A stretch of 64,000 nucleotides of DNA. Source: Prorocentrum cordatum. Taxonomy: Eukaryota > Sar > Dinophyceae > Prorocentrales > Prorocentraceae. The position numbers and the translations under genes are program-made. The DNA is taken from contig CAUYUJ010015948.1 in the NCBI GenBank assembly GCA_963575745.1, positions 1,331,181 to 1,395,180 of the forward strand, given 5' to 3'. This document shows positions 33,866 to 44,029 of the stretch, one piece after another (within the stretch, counting starts at the first letter, position 1; every line of letters starts with the position of its first letter). The notes beneath the pieces are model-generated. The model was not told where the DNA came from and made no database searches. It worked only from the letters and a program-made list of their open reading frames with translations.

Positions 33866-34440
33866 CCCCAAGTGGCTCCAAAACTCGTTTCCAAAGGCCC
33901 CCGAGAAGCGATCCGCGAGATCCCGATACACATACAAGAAGCCTCTCACCCATAACTCATAACCCAGAGCCGTTTATCCGTGTCTCCCTTCTCCTCCTCC
34001 CCCTTTTCCTCCACCTGGGCCCCCAAGTGGTTCCAAACTGCCTGCCATAGGCCCCCGAGAGGCGTGCCGCGAGATCCCGATACACATACAATACGCCTCT
34101 AACCCATAACCCATAACCCAGAGCCGTTTATCCGTGTCCCCCTTCTCCTCCTCCTCCTCCTTTTCCTCCACCTGGCCCCCCAAGTGGTTCCAAACTGCCT
34201 GCCATAGGCCCCCGAGAGGCGTGCCGCGAGATCCCGATACACATACAAGACGCCTCTAACCCATAACCCATAACCCAGAGCCGTTTCTCCGTGTCCCCCT
34301 TCTCTTTCTCCTCCTTTTCCTCCACCTGGGCCCCCAAGTGGTCCCAAACTGCCTGCCATAGGCCCCCGAGAGGCGTGCCGCGAGATCCCGATACACATAC
34401 AAGAAGCCTCTATCCCATACTCCACATCATCCCTCATCCT
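33866..34440. repeat. 154-157 bp satellite, four copies
   Basis: GATCCCGATACACATACAA starts at 33919, 34073, 34230 and 34384 (spacings 154, 157, 154). Each unit reads CCCCCAAGTGGTTCCAAACT, CCCCCGAGAGGCGTGCCGCG, the GATCCCG word, CCCATAACCCATAACCC, GAGCCGTTTATCCGTGTC and a CTCCTCC tract. The last copy lacks most of the second half. The CTCCTC tract then continues to about 34560. Confidence 0.95.
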
Positions 34441-34578
34441 CTTCCACATCCTCCTCGTCTTCCTCCCCCACCTCATCCTCATCCTCCTCAACCTCTTCCT
34501 CCGCCTCCTCCTCCTCCTCGACTCTTATCCCTCCCATCCTCCGCCTCACCCCCCATCTTTCTCGCCCCGCCCGAATGG

Positions 34579-34800
34579 TCATCGTTTGCATGCCTTGCAC
34601 TTCAGGGTGCCCTTCTTTGCGTCGCGCGCGACATTGGGAGGGTCAGGGAACGCCGACTTCGGCAGTGTTCTCTTGCACGCGCCGCTGCACTGATATCCCA
34701 CGCAACTGCGCGCTGTGAACCCGAGTTTCTCGCAGCCTCTGCACACCACTTTGGTTCCTTTTCCGCCTCGCCCCCCATCTTTCTCTCCCCGCCCGATTGG
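34579..34800 (-). pseudogene. duplicated C-terminal zinc-binding module, after the stop of its neighbour
   Basis: This 222-base segment is a near copy of 34801-35022 and is in the same frame (222 is 74 codons). It lies beyond the neighbour's stop (complement of TCA at 34801-34803) and ends in its own stop (34579-34581). It encodes the Cys pattern C-x2-C-x9-C-x4-C-x3-C and a C-K-A-C end. It keeps the fourth Cys (YQC) and the Phe of KSAF, both lost in the upstream copy. It could be an alternative last exon or a leftover of tandem duplication. Confidence 0.6.
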
Positions 34801-35474
34801 TCATCGTGTGCATGCCTTGCACTTCAGGGTGCCCTTCTTTGCGTCGCGCGCGACATTGGGAGGGTCAGGGGACGCCGACTTCGGCAGTTTTCTCTTGCAC
34901 GCGCCGCTGCTCTGATATCCCACGCAACTGCGCGCTGTGAACCCGAGTTTCTCGCAGCCTCTGCACACCACTTTGGTTCCTTTCGCCTTTCGATGATCTT
35001 CCACTTGTCCCTGCTTCAAATGCGTCGTGTCCGAGAACGCTCCTCCGCGCGCCGCGCGCGTCAGCGGCTTCGCGTCCGCCCCGGCTGTCCGCGTGCGAGT
35101 CGCTGCCTCCGCATTGCCCCGCCGCACCTCGTCCTCTCGCGCCTCCGCGCATTCCCGACAGAGCCTGTCGCCCGCTGCAGGGTTCCCGGAGAACGCCGAC
35201 TTCGGTAGTCTTCTCTTGCACGCGCCGCTGCACTGATACGCCTGGCAACTGCGCGCTGTGAACCCGAGTTCCTTGCAGCCTCCGCACACCACCTTGGCCC
35301 CCGCGCCTTTCGATGATCTTCCAACCCCACGCGCGCAGACACGTCGATCGTGCCGTGGCTCCAGAATACGTCCACCGTGGGGCCCAGTGGGAACATTCGC
35401 ATGCAAGTATGCCCCATGCCGGCACACCCTTTGCACGCGCCGTGGCCTCGCACATGGCCAAGTTGACCCATCAT
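34801..35474 (-). CDS. Cys-rich protein with two zinc-binding (Stc1-like) modules, probable frameshift
   Basis: The C-terminal part of the open frame has two modules. Numbering from the Met at 35676 of that frame, module 1 has C131, C134, C144, C149, C153, C173 and C176. Module 2 has C238, C241, C251, C260, C286 and C289, with Ser in place of the fourth Cys. The core ACKRRLPKSAFSGN resembles Stc1-type zinc domains (a Cys pair, a basic Leu-Pro-Lys stretch, Phe, then a Cys pair), a family linked in yeast to RNAi-directed chromatin silencing. I infer only zinc binding. Comparing module 1 with module 2 shows one base missing in a G-rich run at about 35298-35306. Upstream the better frame is the one with Met at 35474 (GACKGCAGMGHTC follows). 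Either the gene is broken or the run was misread. Confidence 0.55.
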
Positions 35475-35479
35475 GACTC

Positions 35480-35802
35480 CTGGGCAGTCCCCCCAAAAAA
35501 CTCCCGACCGCTACCGAAACGGCGCGAAGACATTCCCGAGCCCAACCTGGCTCCATTATGCCTCTCAGATGGCCCCAGATGAGACCACGACCGCCCGCGG
35601 CGTCGCCGTCCGCTCGGACCCCCCCGCGGAACTGCCCGAGACCCTCTGGCGGTGGCGGCGAACAGACGCCAAACAAATATCACTCGCCTTTTCACCCCTT
35701 CGCAGCTTCTACTACCCCCAGATTGGCATAAACAAGGGGTCGGCGGTGTGGCGTAAGCCTAAGAATCACACATACCACCATACTAACCACCGTCACCAAG
35801 AT
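35480..35802. other. spacer, no gene recognised
   Basis: Contains GGGGTCGGCGGTGTGGCGTA near 35738, the word also found near 18569. Nothing else supported. Confidence 0.4.
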
Positions 35803-35845
35803 CGCCAGCATCAGCATCATCATCACCATCATCATCACCATCATC
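35803..35845. repeat. short CAT trinucleotide repeat
   Basis: CATCATCATCACCAT run that abuts and cuts off the 3' side of the adjoining reverse transcriptase fragment. Confidence 0.9.
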
Positions 35846-36250
35846 CTCACGGGGTCGAAGATGAGAGCCCATATCGCGCCATTGAGGGGGCATCCTTGGG
35901 CAACTCCTGAGTCAGCACGCAGCTGAAGGCGAAGGGCGACGTCGAACGACTGGAAGGAGAGCGGGATGGCGTAGAAGGTCTGGATCAGCTCTCACAGGTC
36001 GCCGCTGATGCCCCAGCGCTCAAAGACGGCCCACATAAAGTAGCGGTTGAACCACGGGAAAGCTGCCGCGTAGCCCATGGAGGCAGAGACGGACACGTGG
36101 ACGTAGGCGTCAACAGCGGTGCTCAACTTTCTGGCTTCAACGCCGACCGGGGCGACGTTGTGCAGGAACTGACGGCGCGTGACGAAACCCATCTATTCGG
36201 CGGCTGCGTTGACGGCGATCTTGGAGATGGTCAGGCTCACAACGGAAACG
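35843..36250 (-). pseudogene. non-LTR (LINE-type) reverse transcriptase fragment
   Basis: On the - strand one frame gives, in order, an LTISKIAVNAAAE-like stretch, TRRQFLHNVAPV, a motif A-like GYAAAFPWFNRY, a WGIS..LIQTFYAIPLSFQSFDV stretch, and a motif B-like AQGCPLNGAIWALIFDP. Such order is typical of non-LTR reverse transcriptases, which prime synthesis on nicked chromosomal DNA. The frame has a TAG at 36193-36195 and a TGA at 35992-35994. Motif A has Gly where the catalytic Asp is expected. Everything after motif B, including the F/YADD site, is replaced by the CAT repeat. It is clearly a dead fragment. Confidence 0.75.
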
Positions 36251-37289
36251 CAGCTTGACGTCGCTGATGCCCGCGTTCTTGAAGGCGCGGTCGAGGGCGT
36301 TGAAGACGCCCAGCCTTGAGGAACGTGTGCTTGAAAGGGTCTTCAGCAACGCGATGCAACAACTGGCGCCATTGATGATGCATCGCCTCTCCTTGCTTCG
36401 GGGGCAGCTCGCGGCCGTGGATGTCCAACGCATTCATGTCGCACATGCGGCGTCCAGAAAACGGGGCAATGCGGATAGCCCAGGAGCGGCCACTGCGAAA
36501 GCCCGCGCTAGTCGCGCTTCGGGCGGGCGGCCCGCATCGACCCGGTCGAAGGGGTCGAGAAAGCCGCGGCCGCTTGCCGAGGTAGGTTTCGCGAGGACGG
36601 CGCGGAAAGGCCATGTGCTTACGCTGCGTGGAGCGCGTGGGGATGTCCTGTCGATGGTCGAGCCGTGCATTTCCAGCGGCGCTATCGGATCCCCTGGCGA
36701 TGTGGAAGACGGAATTGGCGGCGTTCCGCATGAAGCCGCGAAAAAAAAAAGAGATTATGCGGTGCACCTGCGGGTTCCAGAGGGCGACGTCCATATCGGG
36801 CACGGGGGGAGCGTTTGTGCCACGAGGTCAAACGAAGGCAGAAGACACTGCGGATGTTATGTTGCTGTTGGTTGTTGGTGCCATGTCGTGCTGCGACAAC
36901 TGTCCACCAGATGGCAGTCGGCTCATCAGCGATACTCACTGCCCACATGCAGCTGGGCCAAGCCTCGTTTTGGTAAGCGAGGTGGCCCCATCTCCTGTTC
37001 AGGCGGAGGGTCACGCGGTCGAGGCGCTGGTTGATGAAATTACCCAAGGGCTCGAGCTGGACTTCTCGGCGCACTGGTCGCGGGCTCTTATCGGTCTAAA
37101 CATATAGCGAAGTACTGGCAGCACCACCGACTAAGATAGAGACGCTACGCCAAACCATTTTGAGATGCAGTGTTATGTGAAGGCGCCGTGGGCACGGTTC
37201 TGCAACCGCTGTGTCACCAACGAAGGTGACGCTGTGCCTCTTGCTGATGCCCGAGGTGTTGGACGATGTGTGGTCGCTTATGACGTGGG
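36251..37289. other. probable decayed upstream part of the non-LTR element
   Basis: On the - strand short protein-like pieces appear in alternating frames (for example MCDMNALDIHGRELPPKQGE near 36437, SSRLGVFNALDRAFKNAGIS near 36310, and EPSFKEAHVISDHTSSNTSG near 37310), each broken after 20-60 codons. They precede the reverse transcriptase in the right orientation, so I infer a decayed 5' part. I recognise no catalytic motif. The competing + strand frame of 259 codons at 36255-37034 has a less natural composition. Confidence 0.35.
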
Positions 37290-37720
37290 CCTCTTTGAAC
37301 GACGGCTCCAGCGCATGTTGGAGATCGTCGGTGCTGAAGGGGGTGCATGGGTGCAGCTCTGTCCGCACCAGAAAATGCATGGGTCAGCAGCTCTGTCGGG
37401 TGTCCCAGCGTTGGCCAAATCGATGCTGGGGCTGCGGATCTCGGCGTCGCCCACCATTCTCTGGTTGACTGATTCTCGTAGTTCTCGGATGGCCACTTCT
37501 GTGGCGGATGTCCTGCAGGTCTGTCTCGGATCGTTCATGCTTGGTGTTGAAATCGGCGGCGATGGATGTGATGGAGGCGAGGAACTGGGAGCGGGCGGAC
37601 TCCGCGATAAACTTGGCGACGGTTTCGACATTTGCGGCGGCGATCCTGACGTGCGCGGCGGACGTTCATTTGAGTAGCTGCCGGAGGTGAGCTGTAGGTT
37701 CTTGAGTTTGCATCCAAGAA
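37290..37720 (-). pseudogene. broken coding remnant with a helical, coiled-coil-like segment
   Basis: The - strand reads AAANVETVAKFIAESARSQF and continues with ADFNTKHERSETDLQDI. After a one-base shift near 37500 it gives EVAIRELRESVNQRMVGDAE. The spacing of hydrophobic and charged residues suggests a helical or coiled-coil stretch. Its orientation and place upstream of the reverse transcriptase fit an N-terminal region of the same element, but a host gene remnant is equally possible. Confidence 0.35.
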
Positions 37721-38029
37721 GCAGCATCGATCGACGGGTCAAGATGCAGGCCGTCTTTACCAGGGGAGGCACGTTGCCTGTCGTCATCGTCTGGCATGGC
37801 GAAGGCTCACATACTGTAGCCGCGCGACTGAACGCACCGCCGAATATGGAGGCAACTGCACACAAACGTATGAGGGCAAAATCTGGACGAGGGCGCCCGC
37901 AAACCCGTGATTGTGGCGGGAAGATGCCCGAGACTGGCCGCGTCCCAGCGGTGTCCATGTGACACCGCTGGGGTTAAATCGTCTTGACCCAAAAATTGCG
38001 ACGGGGGAGGAGGGAGGAGGGGGAGGTGG
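37721..38029. other. spacer, no gene recognised
   Basis: Includes an inverted pair CCCAGCGGTGTCCATG / CATGTGACACCGCTGGGG near 37945-37973. No gene. Confidence 0.4.
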
Positions 38030-38110
38030 AGGAGAGGAGGGAAACAGACGCGGGGACAGGGTCTTCAAAACGGGGGCCCAACACCACAAGATGATTGGGA
38101 ACAACGTGTT
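38030..38110. repeat. dispersed GTGGTGTTGGG repeat, - orientation
   Basis: GTCTTCAAAACGGGGGCCCA and ACACCACAAGATGATTGGG are the reverse complement of the 31000-31070 segment, and the purine-rich sequence before them mirrors its pyrimidine-rich continuation. Confidence 0.75.
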
Positions 38111-38149
38111 GCGTCTTCTCGCCCGTTCGCTTCCCATGGACCTCTAAAA

Positions 38150-38405
38150 CCCCAAGATGGCCCCAAGAGGGCCCCAAGAGTGCACAAGAGCGCCGCAAGA
38201 GCCTCTCAACCGGCCCCAATATACCAGCTTTCGGCCTTCGAGCGGGGGGGGCCCAAATTTCCGGCCGATGGAGCCCAAGATGGCCCCAAGAGTCCCCCCA
38301 GGGCCCCCAGTGGAGCACCACGAGAGCCCCAGAGGATCCCAAAACGGCGCCAAGAGAGCCCCAACAGCCTCCTAAATGGCCACGAGATGGCTCCCGAAGG
38401 CTCCA
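38150..38405. repeat. composite repeat, CCAAGAGGCC orientation
   Basis: CCCCAAGATGGCCCC, AAGAGGGCCCC and CCAAGAGAGCCCC words, with a CTTTCGGCCTTCGAGCGG interruption. Confidence 0.8.
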
Positions 38406-38494
38406 ACTTCACAAAAGTTGGCATCCCTGCTACATGCATACACACACCCTCCTCCAGGCAACTCTCATTGGCGTCGTTTCTGAATGGGATGGTG

Positions 38495-38935
38495 GGGATA
38501 CTTTTTTCGTCGCAGCCGCAGGCGAAGGCGCCAGCAGCGTCACAAGTCAGCTCGGGCTACGAGCAAACTTAAGTAACCTAGCGCGCGCACTAGCAACTGC
38601 AAAACTACCGCCGAGGGACGCTGAGCAGCGCTGGGGGCATAAACCAGGGCTGCACGAGCAGAGGCTGATAGCCTAGCGCGCGCGCAGGCATCAGCAGAAC
38701 CTACCGCCGGGGGATGCTGCTGCGCCGAGGGCGGAGACTGCAACCGCCGAAGGAAGCGAAGCAGCGCCGAGGGCGGAGGCTGCAAGAGCTGCTGGGGCCG
38801 CCAGGAAGCTGTACAGGCGTGCGGGCACCCCAGGGGCGAGACCACCAGGATGAGTGAATTCGACCTTGTCGCATCCACGCTACTTTTTCGGTCGCGTCCG
38901 CTAGCGAAGGCGCTAGCGGAGTCAGAAGCGCTCCG
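38495..38935. repeat. two copies of the TTTTTCGTCGCAGCCGC module
   Basis: CTTTTTTCGTCGCAGCCGCA at about 38500 and CTTTTTCGGTCGCGTCCGCT at about 38883 are each followed by GCGAAGGCGC and an AGC-rich stretch. Relatives lie at 11989 and 9487. CTAGCGCGCGC words occur twice between them. Confidence 0.7.
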
Positions 38936-40280
38936 GGACACGGGAGCGGCCTAATTAGCTACTGCACGCGCCGCAGGCCGGCCGGCCCACTCACCAAGCA
39001 GCGGCAGGCTGCGCGGGGGAGATGGCGAGCTGAGGGCGTCCAGGGAAGCTCGGGCATTTGCAGCCCAGCAAAATGCTGGAAAATTAAGGTTGCGCCGTGA
39101 GGCAAGACCCACTCGAAGCACGAGGACGAGTGCGGCGATGACAGCGTGTCCAACATGCCCGATGAGCGTCCGGGGGTAGTAAGCGATGGGCGAGTCGCCA
39201 GTGGGGCGCCAAGCCCAGGTCGCGCCAACGACGTGTGCGAGCCAGGTGAGCTGCGCTGCCGAGGAACGTCGCAAACCAGCCTGGAAGGTGGAAGGGCCCG
39301 GGGGAGCGGCCGCGGCTGCGAAGGCTGAACCACTCGAAAGCCGCATCCAGGCTACGCGAAGCGTCAAGAATTAGACGAACCCTGGCTGACAACAAATCTT
39401 TAGCATCTTTAGCCAGCGACGCAACGTAACGACCACCATTGAGCCCCCTGTGCTGCCACATCATGAGAAGTGCGGCAACTAACATGGTGCTGACCTGCTG
39501 ATCTAGCCTGGAAATAGCCGCCTGCCTGCTGCTCTCCACGCCTGCTGCCACTTAGAATCCTTCACTTGACGGCTCCCTGCTCAACGCCAGGCGGGGAGAA
39601 GCGGACGCCCGCCTTCAACATCTTATCGAGCAACATCGTGTCTCCGCGAATCTGCGTCCGCCTTGCGGTTTGTCAGACATATCCCATAACAAGGAACGCA
39701 AGGCAGATCCACATTCAACTGATGAACAATTCTCCAACCCTCAAATAACAGATTCGTGCGAGAGAAGACGCTGAGTACTTCGAAACCGGCCACCGTGCTG
39801 TACTTTCGCACTGGGCATGCGGCATAGTAGAGTGTCCTCGAGTCCCTCCGAGTTCTCTGCGTTGAATAGTGTGCACACACTTTACGGGGCCCAGGCCTTG
39901 GATCCTGGGCGCTCATGGCCACCCACGGGCGCTCCTGAGAATCCCCGCGTGACCGTCTGACCTTTCCAGAAGCCTCAGAAGCGTGACTTGGAACTGGAAT
40001 GTGCCTCCGGGCCTGCCCTGAAGCTTTCCTGGTAGCCTTCTGGGCCGCCTGGGAGGCCCCGGGGGCCGGCCCAAGGAGGCCAACAATGTTTCAAAGTACA
40101 TGGCTTCCGCACTTCAGAAGAACTTTTTGGGGCAATACCAGATGATTCCCGAGTGTCTTCTGCCCGTTCCGCCAGCCACCTAAAAGTGTCCAGAAAGAAA
40201 CGCAAACGAGACTCTTCAACGGCTGCCCTTCCGCTTGAGATGGCTTCAAGCCGCCACCATGATGGCTGGCTGGATGGCTC
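38936..40280. other. spacer, no gene recognised
   Basis: Mixed sequence with open frames of 100-155 codons on the - strand (39084-39551, 38951-39367). They conflict with each other and show no domain. The last 250 bases carry weak CCAAGAC-type words. Confidence 0.35.
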
Positions 40281-40390
40281 CAGATGCTTCCAAGACGGGG
40301 GCCTCAAAGAAGGCTGAAGATGGCCACAAGTCGGCGCGAGAGGCATCCAAGACGGCCCAAGAGGGCTCCGAAAGGAACCCTAGCAGGTGC
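40281..40390. repeat. short composite repeat segment
   Basis: CCAAGACGGGGGCC and CCAAGACGGCCCAAGAGG words. Confidence 0.7.
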
Positions 40391-40546
40391 TCAAGAGACA
40401 AACACGATGATTCCCTTTACGACCACCCTTCAGGTGATAAGGAGGTCGTGGGGGTGGGCGGGGGAAGGCAGCTGATGGCAACTGCGACGATTTTCATGTT
40501 GACGATGCGGGTGATGCGCTCACGAGTCGGCGACGATGCGTGGTTA

Positions 40547-42782
40547 GAGAGAGCGTGATCCACCGCCGCTTTACTGTGGAAAATTCCTCCCCCTCTTTCT
40601 CCGGAACCTGGGGGTCCCCCACCCTCCGAAAATCCTCGCCCCCCTGCTCGACCCCCCCCCCGTCCTCCCTTTCCCTGGCAAAATCCCTCCCCACCCCTAT
40701 CCCCCCCCCCTCTAGAAAACCGAGGGGGGGCCACTACCGGTTCGACCCCCCACCCCTCCCACAAAACCGGGGGGGGTCACTACGGGTTCGAACCCCACTC
40801 CCCCCCCAACTCGCCGCCGGCAAACGACACCCGGGGTAACCACCACCGCCCTCACCGCAGTTCCCACCACAACCGTCCCAACCACTGTCCCATTGTCCCC
40901 ACTGTTCCCACCACTGTCACCACTGTCCCCACCAGTGCCCCCACCTCTGTCGCACTGTCCCCACTGTCACCACCACTGTCCCCACCACTGTCCCACTCTC
41001 CCCACTGTCCCGATTGTCCCCACAACTGTCCCACTGTCCCCACTGTCCCCACCACTATCCCACTGACCCCTGTCCCCACCGTTGTCCCACTGAGCTGTCC
41101 CACTGTTCCCACCCTGTCCCATTGTCCCCACCGTCCCCACCACTGTCCCCACTGTACCGCTGTCCCATTGTCCCACCACCGTCCTCACCACTGTCCCCAC
41201 CACCACCGTCCCCACCACAACCGTCCCCACCCCTGTCCCACTGTCCCCACCGTCCCCACCATTGTCCCACTGTCCCCACACCGCTGTCCACACCACCACC
41301 GTTTCCACCACTGTCCCACTGTCCCCACCACTGTCCCACTGTCCCCACCATTGTCCCCACTGTCCTCACCAGTGCCCCCACCAGTGTCTCACTGTCCCCA
41401 CTGTCCCCACCACTGTCCCCACCACTGTCCCACTCTCCCCACTGTCCCGATTGTCCCCACAACTGTCCCACTGTCCCCACTGTCCCCACCACTATCCCAC
41501 TGACCCCTGTCCCCACCGTTGTCCCACTGAGCTGTCCCACTGTTCCCACCCTGCCCCATTGTCCCCACCGTCCCCACCACTGTCCCCACTGTACCGCTGT
41601 CCCATTGTCCCACCACCGTCCTCACCACTGTCCCCACCACCACCGTCCCCACCAACCGTCCCCACCCCTGTCCCACTGTCCCCCACCGTCCCCACCATTG
41701 TCCCACTGTCCCCACACCGCTGTCCACACCACCACCGTTTCCACCACTGTCCCACTGTCCCCACCACTGTCCCACTGTCCCCCACCATTGTCCCCACTGT
41801 CCTCACCAGTGCCCCCACCAGTGTCTCACTGTCCCCACTGTCCCCACCACTGTCCCCACCATGGTCCCACTCTCCCCACTGCCCCCGCTGTCCCCACTAC
41901 TGTCCAACTGTCCCCACTGTCCCCACCACTGTCCCACTGACCCCACTGTCCCCACCGTTGTCCCACTGTGCTGTCCCACTGTCCTTCCTGTCCCCACCAC
42001 TGTCCTTCTGCCCCCGCCACTCTCCACACTGTACCACTGTCCCATTGTCCCACCACCGTCCTCACCACTGCCCTCACCACCACCGTCCGCACCACCACCG
42101 TCTCCACCCCTGTCCCACTGTCCCCACCGTCCCCGCCACTGTCCCACTGTCTCCACCAGTGTCCCCACTGTCCCCACCAGTGCCCCCACCAGTGCCTCAC
42201 TGTCCCCACTGTCCCCACAACTGTCCCCACCAAGGTCCCACTCTCCACACTGTCCCAACCGTCCCCACCACTGTCCCACTGTCCCCACCACTGTCCCATT
42301 GCCCCCACTGTCCCTACCGCTGTCCCACTGTGCTGTCCCACTGTCCCCACTGTCCCCACCACTGTCCCACTGTCCCCACCGTCCCCACCACTCTCCCCAC
42401 TGTAATTACTGTCCCCCTCACCGCTGTCCCCAACACCACCGTCCCCACTACTGTCCCACTGCCCCCACTGTCCCCACCACTGTCTCACTGTCCCCACACC
42501 ACTGTCCCCACTTTTACCGTCCCCACCACTGTCCCATTGTCCCCACCACTGTCCCACTGTCCCGAGGAGCGGGGATCGTTTGCCGGCGGCGAGGAGGGCG
42601 GGGGTGGGGGGGGTCGAACCGGTAGTGATCACCCCCTTTCATGATGGACTGGGGGGAGAGGGGGGGGCTTCGAACCGGTAGTGACCCCCCCCCCCTGGTT
42701 TTCGAGGGGGGGAAGGACGGGTTGAAACCTCCAGTTTCCCCCCCCCCCTGTTTCTGCCAGCAGCGGCAGATCACGCTCTTTC
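40547..42782. mobile_element. foldback-like element with inverted arms, copy 2
   Basis: The left end GAGAGAGCGTGATCCACC and the reverse complement of the right end GAAAGAGCGTGATCTGCC match at 15 of 18 positions. The flanks CGTGGTTA (40539-40546) and CGTGATTT (42783-42790) agree at 6 of 8. The left 70 bases are nearly identical to those of copy 1. Within the arms, TCGCCGCCGGCAAACG (40811-40826) is the exact reverse complement of CGTTTGCCGGCGGCGA (42577-42592), and GGTTCGAACC-type words are inverted between arms. The core (about 40850-42560) is the same CCCCACTGT minisatellite, with a near-exact internal duplication of about 437 bases (CGATTG at 41011 and 41448). It carries no transposase. Confidence 0.78.
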
Positions 42783-42899
42783 CGTGATTTCGACGCTGGT
42801 GAGATCACTGCGGCACTACTGGGGCAGCTTCTGAACACAATCGGGACACCAGCTAAACACCATCGGACGGATCACCTGATGACACTGATAAGGGAAATC

Positions 42900-43455
42900 A
42901 AGGACACCATCGTGACCCACCATCTCTTTCCTAGTCTCGCTATCCATGGGTCTCACTATCCACCCCGCAATCGAGCCCACCATCTGCGTAGCGATCTCGC
43001 AATGGATCCCACTATCTATCTATCAGTGTCACTATCAATCGGTGATTGCGTCACCACCGCCATCTTGGGCAAATAAATACCACCATCGCCACCACCTCCA
43101 TCGCCGACCCCACTATCGATCTATCGACACGAGACACCGCGAGACACTACGGAACATTATACAAGGCCACAAGGCACCACGCGACACCATGGGACACCAC
43201 GGACAAAAACACTGTCGATTCCACTATCGATTCCACTATCGATCTCCCTCCTTCTATCGATCCCACTGTCTATGGGCCTGATCGTCGATTTCACTTTCGA
43301 TGTCAACATCCATCTCACTATCGATCTCACGATCGACTCTGCGAAATCGATCTCACTATCGCACCACGGGACACCGCACCACGGGACACCACCGGACACC
43401 ACGAGACACCGACGGGACACCGACGGGACACCCCTGGGACACCGCCAGCCACCCA
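42900..43455. repeat. CACTATCGATC then GACACCGACGG minisatellites
   Basis: Words of the type CACTATCGATCTCACTATCG cover 42900-43360 with interruptions, then GGGACACCGACG words to 43455. Both arrays reappear in reverse complement at 44030-45965. Confidence 0.85.
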
Positions 43456-44029
43456 GGGGGGGGAGAGACATTGAGCCCAGTTTCGCCTTGTCAAGGGCGG
43501 GATCAGTCCTCTCGCCCGCCCACGCAGCTGCACCACGTCCGCACGCACGACGCGAAAACGGAACAAATTTCCCTGTGGGGGGGCTCTCCGCTTCCCTGCG
43601 ATTTCATCCCCAACCACCGATTCAGGTGTGTCAGAAAATCTGCCGTTTCTCGGCTTCTTGGTCCCCAGAACGCCCATAACGGCCCGAGAAGTCCCCATGG
43701 CTGGGGCAAGACGGAGAAGAGCCCAGGAGCCCAAAGACGACCCCAAGACGACCCACGAGCAAAAATCATAAGCTTACTGCACAATTGTGCAGAACAGTGC
43801 CGCTGAGCCCAAACAATAAGGCCGGAGGTTGGGGGGGAGATCGCAGTGGAACGGAGGGCCCCCACTGGGAAATCGGTTTCAATTTCGTGTTCGTGTCGTG
43901 CGTGCGGGCGAGGCAAAGCTGCGTGGGCGCGCGACGCGAGAGGAATGATGCCGCCGTGGCTAAGGGGCTGTGGAGCCGGTTGTCGGTCCCCCCTCCCCGG
44001 CGCGCGGTGGCCTGGGGTGTGTCCAGCCG
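43456..44029. repeat. inverted module pair around a 180-base centre
   Basis: The module at about 43500-43640 (GCCCACGCAGC, GCACGCACGACGCG, GGGGGGCTCTCC, GCGATTTCATCCCC) recurs in reverse complement at 43820-43935 and again at 45550-45670. The + copies continue into GAGAGGAATGATGCCGCCGT and CCCGGCGCGC. Confidence 0.85.

Noticed and set aside
34081-34275. Telomeric repeat (CCCATAACCCATAACCC)
   Set aside because: The word is CCCATAA, not a CCCTAAA type, is present only two or three times per satellite unit, and is interstitial.
36255-37034. 259-codon plus-strand gene
   Set aside because: The opposite strand carries legible reverse transcriptase sequence just downstream and protein-like pieces across the same bases. 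The plus frame shows no domain.
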